A stretch of DNA of 64,000 nt, taken from NCBI GenBank assembly GCA_950295325.1, contig OX485803.1, positions 70,511,554 through 70,575,553 of the forward strand, in the 5' to 3' direction. Source of the stretch: Polytrichum commune (Eukaryota > Streptophyta > Polytrichopsida > Polytrichales > Polytrichaceae). Below are positions 45,381-56,275 of this stretch, piece after piece. The number at the start of each line of letters is the position of its first letter. Positions within the stretch are counted from its first letter, which is position 1. Made by a program: the position numbers and the translations under genes. The notes under the pieces were generated by a model, which worked only from the letters and a program-made list of their open reading frames with translations, was not told where the DNA came from and searched no databases.

Positions 45381-46912
45381 GTGCATTATGTAGGGAAGCT
45401 AAATAATTTTAATGCATCATTTTATTACATGTACTTCTTCAATATAGTGAGACATCATATCATTTTCATATTCAATACAAAACGGCCAATATCAAGGTTT
45501 TTCTTCTTCAGTGAAGTGTGATTATTTTGAAGCCCTTCACATTGAAATGCATTTGCACACTTCAAGCTTGAACACTGGTCGTCTCCACCTCCCCATTTTG
45601 CCATACTTCTGTTATTGCCTTTTTTGGGAAATCACCATAATTACTTAAACCTTGTTTTCTTCCATATCACGTGTGGTCGCTCTCTTCAAGCCTGCTATTG
45701 CCAACCTTTGCTACATGACACACACACAACCGGGCAACTTAGCTAAGGACGTACACCTTGCTTCGAAAACTAGTACCCACATGATGCAAATATAATATCT
45801 GCAAAAAAATTGAGTACAAGTGAATTTAAAAAATAAACCCCCTGCTGCAAAAGCACTTCATGAATCATAGAATTTGCACTGTAACGAGAACTCAGATGAG
45901 CATGCAAACTCCGATCACAAATTTCTCTAGAATCCATAGCTACGTGACACACCTAAGTGGTTGAATTTTGAGTTGAATTGATGTTGAATGAATCATTATC
46001 TAAATGTTGGGGTAGTAGCATGTTAAAGAATAGGATATTAATCCTGAAAGGGCATGTACAAACTGATTTAAAAAAAATTAAAATTTGGCTACCAGTAGCC
46101 ACTTTGCTACGTTGAAAAAAATTGATTTACACACACACGTTAAAAGTTTGGATCTTTGCCTTGTAAGGTGCCACCTCCACTCTTTGTGGGAACAAGGTGG
46201 CACAACTACATTGTTTTGTCTAAAGAGTGTTGGCCACAATAATTCCCAATTATCCACATTATTATTATTATTATTTGAAGTGGCCCATTGTATTTTCCCA
46301 TAAAATTAGTGTGTGTTTTTTTGTCTGCATATTTGTTAACCAAGGCAAGTACAATAAAGTTAATGTGGGCCACACTAAATTCCCACCCACATGAATTTCC
46401 CACCCACACTAATTAGACAAAATAGTGTAGCTTCACATAGGTGGCGTGGGGTTACCTAAAAATTGGGACCCATCATCAAGCTTCATCAATGGGAGTAACT
46501 AGTCAGCTCCATTATGAGTCATGAATGGAGCCCATCCTTTCATCCAAGGGCGCACGTTGCTTAACTAGGGTTTAATTATGTGAAGTGAGCAATGTGGCCA
46601 ATTTCTCCTCCATTCTCCACCTTGTGGTCGTCACCCTCTTGCTCTTTGCTTATACCTTGTCGCCTCCTTGTTGTAGTGGTGATTAGTGGTGATGAGCAAT
46701 GCTTCTCGTTTTTAAGTTTTTAAAGTCAAAATTGAGAAATGCATTAAATTCTCATTTAGGGCTTGTAGTGGGTATGTATTCCCAAAGGCAATTCAACCTT
46801 GTAACATATTTTCTTTTTTATGAGGTTTATGATTCATGAATGGGAGGAGTGGAATTCTGACAGTATGGAATTGAGAATTGAGTTTGAATGTTAAGAGATT
46901 TTGAAGCCCACT

Positions 46913-49112
46913 AGTAGCATTGAATTTTGTAACAACAATTAAACCTTTTGATTTACTTTTCTTGACGTGAAGGCCAATCTCCCTCCCTATCTATTTATAC
47001 TTTGAAATTTGTGTTTTAAGATATTGTAGTTAGAAATTAGGATAAGACAAAAATCAGGGAACACTCAGGAAAGACTTCAAAGATGATCCTTGTATCATCT
47101 AGGTGTCTCAAGTAAGTTTTATTAGGACAAACATAGGGTTATGTTATGTTATATTGGGTGTTAGAGTCACGATTCATTCACTTTAACACAAAGATTTCAA
47201 AATCACTTAGTCATAATACATGCATTTTGTGATGATTGCTCAACCTCATACTATTATCCCGGACAATAGTTTGACAATGCGATTGTGTTATTTTAATTGG
47301 ATCAAATGCAATGCTCAAGCATATGCACATTCATGGACAATACTCTTGCATAAAGTATCTCATTTGAGTCTATTTACCAAAGCCAAGGGCACTTTGATGT
47401 AGTTGATAGTCTCGTGTTAATCAAATTCTTTTAGTGTAACGTGAAATGCCAGTGCAGTCATCTTTACATGATTCTTAGGACTTCTTCTTTGATGAATTTT
47501 TTTATTTAATTATAGTGTTAGACAATGGTCTTGAGTAATTATTCATTTCTGATTTCCTCTAACTAATTAATCAAATCTCTAGACTATGGCTTAGTGGATT
47601 ACATTAACCTTGCAAGTACATATCAAAATCACTTAGATGGTTTCATGACTTACTTTGCTATAGTCCTTTCCACCTCTTGGACTTCTTGGTAACCTTCCAT
47701 AGTCCATAGTTTCTCCTAGGTACCTCTTGGCCTTTCATTACTATCTTCAAAGGGATTCATCTGCAACAAACACTTATAGTTATACAATGACACATAATGG
47801 AAATTAATTCTCTTGAAAATGTATCAACACTCTGGAATGATAGTCTTTCCTAAGATCTCATCCCTAAGCATTGAATGCTTCTCTTTTAGGATCTTGGTTT
47901 AATCTCATCAATCACATAATTTGGTGAGATTATTTGAAGTTAGATACTCGAGGCAATCTTACATCTTATAATCATTTCTCTAAACTCCTCTCCAATGATT
48001 AGTTTTGAGTTATTCTCCCTAACTCATTGTAATCCTCAATGGATTCTCTTGGATTACATGATCTCTTTCATTTGACAATCAATTTGCTAGCAAGAATTTC
48101 TCTAATTTGATTTAGTAGGCAATTATCTATCTCACATGATTTTTGTAATTCTCAATAGTTTATTAATTTTAGGCAATCACATCTTTATCATTGGAATGAT
48201 TTCATCTTAACACAAACTATTGACTAAAATTTTTCTCCAACAAAGCAAATTTTTCATAGTTGAGCTTTTATCCAAATAACTCAATCACAGAGGTTTTCAA
48301 GGTAACATACAACACTTGGTTATATGAATCACTCACATTACTTGGGAGGCAATAGTCTCACCCTAATAACTTAATAGATTATTCTTACTCAAATTGAATT
48401 TCTCTCATACCATTCACCGAGTAGCTTAAGCTTCCAACGAATCACATACAATTTGCATGAAAGCATAGATATGATTAACAATGAATTTCCTCTCCCAAGA
48501 TTGTTGCTTACAAACTTTTATTGAGTATCACATAGACCATAGTCTCGACCATAGAGATTAATCAACATCACTTTGCTTTCAAGTAGTGTCATAAACTAAT
48601 ACAAAGTCCTTTATGCAGTTGATAACCTAAAGAATCACTCCTTATTACAAAGAACATAACCATTATTCCTCTCAACTAGGGTAAATTGATATAAACAAGA
48701 ATCAATCCTTGATCCTTAATACAATGTAAGGTAATTGCCCTCTTGGCCAAAGCTAAAAGAAGATTGTCTTTGGATCTCTCTTGAGAAGGAAGAAAAACAC
48801 ACACACACACACACACACTCTTTTCTTCCATCTGACTTTGTATGTTTCTTAGGGCTACAATCCTTCCTCTCAGACCATTGTCTTTCAAAATCTTCCTTTT
48901 TCTATTTCCTAGGTTATGGCGTAAATTTTGGCAAATGTTAATTAAATTTCTAGTTTCTTTTAATCAATTTCCACATTATTTTCTCATTGGAGCAGAAAAT
49001 CCCAATAATTTGACTCCATAGTAGCATTGGATTTTGTAACCATAATTGGACCTTTTGATGTAATTTTGTTGATGCAAAGGCCAACCTCCCTCCCAATCTA
49101 TTTGTACTTTTA
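46913..49112. repeat. Pair of about 100-bp direct repeats 2.1 kb apart
   Basis: AGTAGCATTGRATTTTGTAA, then CCTTTTGAT, and GAAGGCCAATCTCCCTCCCT with ATCTATTT-TACTTT occur at 46913-47010 and 49014-49112. They could be remnants of the terminal repeats of a decayed element, but no coding remains lie between them. Confidence 0.6.
48797..48820. repeat. (CA)n microsatellite
   Basis: About eleven consecutive CA units. Confidence 0.95.
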
Positions 49113-49226
49113 TGTGTGATTGCATAAGTTGTCTTTTTATCTAAGCAATGATGTTTATTATGGGTGTGTTCTCTTGTTTGAGTTGGCCAATCCAATTTTC
49201 TTGGGTGTAGAAATACATTAGATACC

Positions 49227-49400
49227 TCAATTGTATGATGTTTCAATGTTGATCCTCTTAAATGTGTGCAAACTAGTTCAATTTGGGTGCACATTGATGT
49301 TCTAGAGGGTTGGTGCAACACTTTTTGGCCTAGGATGTTGTTAAGTGGTTGAAATGTATGATATGTGCATGCTGATCCTCTCATACATTCGCAAACTAGT
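49227..49400. repeat. Two-copy tandem repeat, period about 125 bp
   Basis: TTGTATGATGTTTCAATGTT, then GATCCTCTTAAATGTGTGCA and AACTAGTT near 49229 match AATGTATGATATGTGCATGC, TGATCCTCTCATACATTCGC and AAACTAGTT near 49352. Confidence 0.65.
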
Positions 49401-50157
49401 TGAACCTGGAAGCCTCTAGAGGTTTAAGGGCTAGTGCAATATTTTTATGTTTCCAACTTCAATGGGCTTGTTCAATTTTAATACGTAGTTTGTGGTATGT
49501 GTGGTCATGTGTAGAGTGCAAATATAAGAACTAGCATTTCATTATATTTGGACGAACTATTTGTCCAAAAATAATAAAGGATGTGTACTTGTGGGGACAA
49601 AGCCCTTGAGGGGTGGACTCTTCATTAGAAACCTAATTGACATGTGTGCGTCACTATGAAATTAAACCCCCTATATACAAGAAGTTTATAAAGAAAAACA
49701 AATGTATACATACTAATGGCATGCTAGAAAATATACTCATGTATTTATATTAAGCTTTTGAGTTTAATGTGATAAATGCCTCTACTACATATACAAAATA
49801 TAAATTGTGAATCGATTAGGCCTTTATTACATATGAAACCCACTTTACTTTCCAATTAGAAAGTCATTGAACATTTTTTCATCCATAGCATGTAACTTAA
49901 TAAATGCATCAAGCAAACAAAAACAAGAACCCAATAACTTAGCCTTAATCCAAAGAGCAGAAGTCAAGGGAGCCCATGAGCGCTTCAAGAGCCATCAATG
50001 TGTAAAGACATAGAACCCAAATGAAAACCCTAACACGAACGGACAAAGTATCATTAGGGGTTATTACCATATGTCAACAATGTATGAAAACATTAACTGG
50101 TTGAAACCAACACATCTAGTGTCAATTATTTCTCTAAGCCTTAGAACCCCCTTTTGT

Positions 50158-50325
50158 ACATCTACCTTTACTTCAAAAAAAGTTAATAGCCTCTTTATAT
50201 GTACATAGTAGAGAGAAATAATACCTCTCCATTATGTATACTATGTACGTTAATGCCTCAAATATTACCCCTTCTTACACTCACATTAGTTTGTACGTGG
50301 TATGAAGAGTCCATCCCCTGGGACA
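50158..50325. repeat. Dispersed repeat family F, copy 2
   Basis: It is colinear with 43008-43190: CTACCTTTACTTCAAAAAAA, ATACCTCTCCATTATGTATA, AATGCCTCAAATATTACCCC, TTCTTAC, GTGGTATGAAGAGTCCATCC and CC. A more diverged third relative may lie near 51105-51185. Confidence 0.75.
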
Positions 50326-51770
50326 ATAATATCAATCATCAACAACAACAAAACAACCACAACTTTGAATGTTTGTATTCCATGTTTGCCAACCCTCGGG
50401 GGGTGCACCTTTCATTAAAACCTAGAATCACGTGCGTTCACTGCATACTCTAAAAACCCCCTATATACAAGTTATTTTTTGTGAAATGAAGTAATACACA
50501 TACAATTGCAACAATAAATATACAAGTGACAATATGTATACACAAAAAAACATCCATTCATATATAGTCATTAACATAAGTATACAAATATACTTTTGAA
50601 CAATAATAAACCCCTATAATATGTATAACAAAATATCCTAGCTTTCAACAACAAAGTCGTTGAAAACTTTTTCATCTCCCGGATGTAACTCATAAACATT
50701 TGATTCACCAATATATGTCATTGCATTGTAGCCAATGCAAATATTGTCTTTAAGTCTACCATCAAATGATCAGTAAGATAATATGTCCACTTGTTGTTAG
50801 CCCCTTTTTGATACCAACATAAACCAATCTCCTTGTTACTTTGAGCTGAACGAATCATTTCAAAACCCTAATACTGCCTCTTTCCCCGATATTACCTTGA
50901 CACCTTGTACATGGTTCATACTACCCTATAAGGTTGCTAATGAAAATCGTTAATCCTAGTTAATCATAATTTCATCCAATATGAAAACTTATGATATGTA
51001 GTATAGTAACAGTACCATACAAGTACAATTATTGTATACTTTTTAAAGGCCTTCCATATATGTATGTAACTATAAATTATAACATGTATACCATATGTAT
51101 ACGTAATACGGCAAGGTCCAAATCAATACCCCTCCTGTGCACTCACGTATACTCGTACATGTTTAGTACAGTGCACCCCCCGAGTGCCAACCACCATATT
51201 TGTGTAGTTTTGTGATCTATTGTACATCATATTGATAGTGGGAATAATCCAATATTCATGTTTAAATCCAAATACAGTTGAATTCTAGTTAATAAATTTG
51301 TGGCCATTTGTTCACCGACTATTTTATATTGTGGGATACATGTACCTTTGGATATCTTCTATCTATAATTAGAAGACGTCACCTAAATTGATATATAGGT
51401 TTTGCATATTTGTCAAATACCCTGTTTAGTTCATCTTAATGTAGCCATGCTAAACTCTGCAAAAAATCTCAAGCTCACCTTCCTTGGTTGCCTCTGAACT
51501 CAACATTGTAGCCAAATCTACTACAGTCCAAATTCTAACCTCCATATCATGACACTTGATTATATGAATCAGATACCTCGACTATGGAATGCATTTCTCG
51601 TCAACCACACTTTCTAGTGTTAATTTACCTCCATACAATGACTATGATGCTCGTAATACGACATATTTTAGACACGATTTGTCATATAATAGGGGCAATT
51701 AATGTGCATTAATGATGGGACCCACATTTATTTCATGGTTCGTATATAATTAGTACTTTGAAACATGCAA

Positions 51771-51855
51771 GGAACCTTAGGGAACATCGTAAACATTGGG
51801 GAACCTTGGGGAACATTGTGAGCATTGGAAAACCTTGGGGACTGTGGTTAGCATT
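51771..51855. repeat. Minisatellite, three copies of a 29-bp unit
   Basis: The unit GGAACCTTGGGGAACATTGT, then GAGCATTGG, starts at 51771, 51800 and 51829. The third copy is the most diverged. Confidence 0.85.
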
Positions 51856-52821
51856 ATTTTTTGTACACATGTCCTTTCATACTTTTAGCTAAGATTAAAG
51901 CATTTTGAAAAATTTTCATTAATTTGGGACAATTTCACCTGCCCATATGACCTAAATGTTTCACCAGATGGGGGAAATGTGGTGTTTTGGTATTCCATGT
52001 ATGCAATATTTGGGGTTAGTGTCGTATGGCGTTTTATATCACTCTGGTAACTTTTCTAGTGGCGCTTCTTATGATAAAGTTTACAAATGCTTTCATCTAT
52101 ACTTACTTTTAGTTCATCCAAATGCCAACTATCGCAACAAAGTTTGGTATATTCTGCATCTTCACATTTTTGTAATGAAATACAGTCATGAAAGGATGAA
52201 AGTTGGACAAAAATCACTTGATAGGTGACAATTTTTACAGCATTGTAAGTAACTGCCCAAATCCTTTTACAAGGAATGGCAAATAATGTGAGGTCAACAT
52301 TGAGTGTTGGTGACACTACACAGGCAGTTTACAATTAGTATTGAGCAAGAAAAATAGAATCACTATAGTTTGGTTGCTAAAAACGGGATACCCTGGAATT
52401 TTAAGTGTACGACAAACAACTGCACATACGATCAATTTGACAAAGAAGATTTGAAGCAACACATGGTTTGTAAAGGAAGCAAACAATCGATTCGTATGGC
52501 CAGAACCAAGTGTGCCACATGACATATGACCTGGTTTCGCGTGCTAAAGTGAGTAGGAATGATCGATAAAAACAAGTGGTTATGGCAGATTCTACACATT
52601 GGTAATGTGTTTGGGCCAACTTTTGACTTCAAAAATTCACAATAATGTTGATTTAAGGAAAATAATTACCAAAAATTTGTAATCTTCGTGATTTCTACAT
52701 TCCTGCACGGGAAAAAATTGCACCGCCTCATACATCTCCAGTATGGCGCAGAGAATCTCTTAAGTGATCGGTTATGGACACCTCTACCCTACATGCACTC
52801 ATGCGGGCATACACTATAGTA

Positions 52822-53353
52822 CACTAATATCCCGCTTAAGTACGCATTTTGAACCGGAGTTGTTGGTGCGCACTTAGTTGGTAGCTGCGTACTTTACTCG
52901 TATCGCTTTCTAGACCCTCTGATTCAATGGGAAACAAATGAAACTTGAGACAACCCGCTTGACCGAAGCCCAATGATGTGAAACCATTGCAAAGTTGAGC
53001 AAGCCGAATGCGCCGAGCAAGCGGGCGTTGGGGCGGGAGTATGAAGTCACTGCAGGTGCCATCCGGAAAGTCTGGGACAATCGGGAGAACAAACTGCAAC
53101 GGACATCGCTAATGTCTACTGATGCTAAAACCCCTAAACGGAAGTGGGAGAGATGTATGATGAACTGCGATGATCATTTGAGACGTTTTAGCGAAACGTT
53201 AACAAACTGACATTGAATGTCAAGTGTAAAAAAACCATGCATTCGCGACAAATGACTCTGCATGACATGTTCAAACATGAAAGTATGGATCCCAATTTTT
53301 GTCGAAAAAATTGCGCACTTAATTGGGATGCGTACTTAAGCGGGAGATTACTG
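52822..53353. mobile_element. pogo-type (Tc1/mariner superfamily) element, 532 bp
   Basis: The ends CACTAATATCCCGCTTAAGT and (reverse complement) CAGTAATCTCCCGCTTAAGT are both followed by ACGCA, and both are flanked by TA (52820-52821 and 53354-53355), the Tc1/mariner target. Inside, the plus strand at about 52998-53150 encodes KPNAPSKRALGREYEVTAGA followed by IRKVWDNRENKLQR. This matches the N-terminal helix-turn-helix of pogo/CENP-B-like transposases. The catalytic domain is missing, so the copy is a deletion derivative that would need a transposase from elsewhere. Confidence 0.8.
52995..53210 (+). pseudogene. Remnant helix-turn-helix of a pogo-like transposase
   Basis: This 71-codon frame lies inside the pogo-type element. 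Its middle section (ALGREYEVTAGAIRKVWDNR) looks like a CENP-B/pogo DNA-binding domain. It stops before any DDE catalytic region. It could still bind the element's ends if expressed, but nothing shows expression. Confidence 0.55.
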
Positions 53354-53434
53354 TAATGACAACTAGAGCTGCATTGGATGAGACGTTACAGCCAGTCAGC
53401 GAATCCTCCCATTTAAGTTACTGATTACGCAAAT

Positions 53435-53635
53435 ATGGCTCTTGTGATATTACGCTCAACAAACAACCGAAACACCGTTGCCACATCCCCCACAACTGCC
53501 CTCGTTCGCTCCTTCACCTCACTCTCCTCTCCTCTGCCTCGATCTCTTTCTCCTTTCTCAAGTTCTCTCCGATCCCCCAAACCCGAGCCCCTGTCCTTCC
53601 TTTCCAGTAATCGCATCACTCTTCCCCTCGCTTAG
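53435..53635 (+). CDS. Possible small protein, 66 aa, presequence-like
   Basis: The frame starts with ATG and is rich in Ser, Arg, Leu and Pro with almost no acidic residues (RSFTSLSSPLPRSLSPFSSS), like a mitochondrial or plastid presequence. The surrounding CT-rich sequence could equally be an untranslated leader, and composition alone can produce such a frame. It ends at TAG without a recognisable mature domain. Downstream G-rich sequence to 54000 may be transcribed. I do not recognise it, and it could be a first exon or not a gene at all. Confidence 0.3.
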   Translation: MALVILRSTNNRNTVATSPTTALVRSFTSLSSPLPRSLSPFSSSLRSPKPEPLSFLSSNRITLPLA

Positions 53636-54179
53636 TACTTGACCTGGTTGGGGTTAGTGGTGCGCGCATGAGCTGGTGAGGAGGAGGGCTGGCGATTGGT
53701 TTTGGATTGTTGGTACGATTGAATCTGCAGCTGCAGTTATGGTCGGTGGAGCAGCTGCTGGGCTAGTGAGGCTGGAATCATCGCTGTGTTGATGAAGGGA
53801 GGGTCTTTTTGACGTGATTGTGTTGGGAAGGGGAAAGGGGGACTGGAGAGAGATTTTCTTCGAGGTGCAGAGTAGAGTGCTCCCAAGGTTGGGAGTGTGT
53901 ACGGAAGGGTGTCTGTGATGATTGCTGTTTTGTGTTTGTGTTTGTGAATGTGATTTGTTTAGTTTTTGTGACTTGATTTGTCCTAATTGCGGTGCTACGA
54001 GGGAGGTGAGAGGATTGAAGTTTGGTGTTAAGGTTGAATGAGCTGCAGTTAGCGGCGAGGGGTTGAATTGTGGTCAGTGGAGCAACTGGTGAAGAGATAT
54101 TTGAATGATCGTTGTGTTAATTGAGGGAGGTCCACTTCGAGGTGCTCGCGTTCTGTAAGGGAAAGAGGGAGATTAGGGT

Positions 54180-54600
54180 TTGGGTTGACATGAAACATCT
54201 GGTTGTGTGAACAACTGCAAGTTGTGATTTTGTAGTTGTGAGCTTCTGACTTTTCATCTCGGACAAGTTTGAAATAAGGAAGACATCCAGCTGTGTTTCT
54301 GTGATGAAGATGCACAATGCAAGCCAAACGATCCGTTGCATCCTTTTTTCTTTTTTTGGTCCTTGTCAGTCCTCATCCACACGAATGCAATTCTGCAATT
54401 CTGTGGTTCTGCCTTTCCATCTCCGGTTTCAAATGAAAAATACCTGGTTGCAATCCTGTGATGAAGATGCACAACGTGAGCTAAACTATCTTTTGCATCC
54501 ATTTTTTGTGTCCTCGTCAATCCCCATCTTCCACACAGTTGTCATTCTGTATCTTCCAGGTGTCTGTTTTTGAACTGGAGATGAAAACTCACAAGCTCAT
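54180..54600. repeat. Degenerate tandem repeat, period about 158 bp
   Basis: CTGTGATGAAGATGCACAA, then a GCAAGCCAAACGATC-like stretch and TTGCATCC, occurs at 54298 and 54456. Preceding sequence (CATCTCGGACAAGTTTGAAA against CATCTCCGGTTTCAAATGAA) also matches. Two and a partial third copy are visible. Confidence 0.65.
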
Positions 54601-55059
54601 ATCCAACCAGCAACCTGCACTGGACTGCTCCTATGAGGACACTTCAAGAATTAATAAGAATCTGGAGGAGATTGGTTTTGAGGTGAGAGTGGCATGTGAG
54701 TAAGATCTCAATTCCAGGTCTATGATGTTTTGCTGAAAGTTAAAGTGGTCCTTTGACATGGCTGAAGGGTTGTTTACACTACAAAGGTGGACTTCGTATA
54801 TATTCAATATATGCAACCAATGTTCAATTGCAATTTAGAAGTCTTAGCTATGCAGTGTGAATTATTTACCACAACGGTATGGATGTCATTGGAGTGCACT
54901 AAATTATAGAGAAAACATATAACAACGCATATACTATTTAGTGGAAAATATATAATTTATGTCCACACTGAATCTTTTTTCTGTGTTCATACTGTTCAAT
55001 TTTTTATTTTTATTTTTAAGGTCAAGCTGGGATGACCCATTAATTAGGCTTTAGTTTTA

Positions 55060-55400
55060 TAATTGAAATACTTATCCGTTTGGCCCGGCCCATGGGAGGC
55101 ACATGCGCACAAACTGTAAGGTAGATGGATCTTAAATAGTTAGTTACTCTGACTTGCAAGCTTCTCGTAAGATATGAAACATGCAATTAGTATGAGATTA
55201 ACTTAGGACGAGATGGTTAGCAAAATCAAACCGAGGTTGTAGCCATTTTCCTTGTAATTTTTAGAGTTCATGTGAATATTTTATTCAATGTTAAAGTGAA
55301 AATTCTTTCTGTACTTAAAATGGTCATATGGATTATTGAGTTCAAAGAGTAGTAATCATATTCTGAGCACGTAGTCAAATCTCTTCCAAACATATGTTTT
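55060..55400. repeat. Dispersed repeat family B, copy 3
   Basis: It shares AAGATATGAAACATGC, TTTTTAGAGTTCATGTGAAT, AATGTTAAAGTGAA and GAGCACGTAGTCAAATCTCT with the copies at 5960 and 15950. Confidence 0.65.
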
Positions 55401-55449
55401 TTTGGGGGATTCATTCTTGGAACCATATCAAGACTCTTAAGTATAATCC

Positions 55450-56275
55450 ATCTGATCATGCAACATGGATGCACACAGAAGCTGAAAAATCCAGATGCAT
55501 AAATTCTATGAGTTTCTGAAAGGGCAAAGCTCAGTTTATTTGTGATTTAATTTGTGCATGACGATGTGATGATGTGAGGCAACGACGACGGACTCCGCGG
55601 TGGGTCGATCGAGAGAGACTGCGAAGATGTGGTGCGGCCATATAAGTCGGTTGTTGCAAAGTAGGGTATGTCAAGGAAATATACGATCTATTGTTTGTAA
55701 TCTCTGCTCCATAAAATTTCTTTGTGTAGAATGCATCTGGTCACGGAATATGGATGCACACAGAACCTAAAACAGTTGGATACATAAATTCTTATGAGTT
55801 TTTGAATTACAAAGCTCAGTCTGAGTTCTATGATGAAGAGGATGTGAGACGACCACGATGGACTCCGCGCGCGGTGACTCCAGAGACTCGACGTCTAGAA
55901 AATCATCATGTGGTGCGGCGATAATATAAGTCGGTGTTGCAGATTAGGGCAAAGGATTATACGATCTAGTATTGTAATCTCTGCTTTATATATCTTTGAC
56001 ATGTATAATGCATCTGATCACGCAATATGGAAGCACACAGACGCTAAAAATTTGGATACTTAAATTCTTATGAGTTTAGGAAATTACAAAGCTCAGTCGG
56101 AGTTCTATGACGAATCTGAGGATGTGGACGACGACGATGGACTCCGCGGTGACTCGAGAGACTCGATGTCTAGGTGAAATTCATCATGTGGTGCGGCGAT
56201 TATATATAATTCGATTGTTGCAAATTACTAGAGTATATTAAGGAAATGAGTTGCGATCTAGTATTTGTAATCTTT
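55450..56275. repeat. Tandem array of about 278-bp units ending in the aldolase stop-codon region
   Basis: Unit markers (ATGGATGCACACAGAAGCT and variants) start near 55470, 55750 and 56024, followed each time by TCTTATGAGTTT, AAAGCTCAGT, GACGACGGACTCCGCGGTG, ATGTGGTGCGGC and TTGTTGCAAA. Each unit ends in GATCTAGTATTTGTAATCT. In the last copy this is the reverse complement of the final aldolase codons and stop. The array is therefore the gene's 3' flank, multiplied. Confidence 0.85.

Larger units (their letters stand above)
45381..52821. other. Intergenic region, AT-rich, repeats only
   Basis: Over 7 kb without a supported gene. It includes a pair of 100-bp direct repeats 2.1 kb apart (46913 and 49014), a CA microsatellite (48797-48820), a local tandem duplication (49227-49400), a family F copy (50158-50325) and a 29-bp minisatellite (51771-51855). 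Frames here are short and unassigned. Confidence 0.55.
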
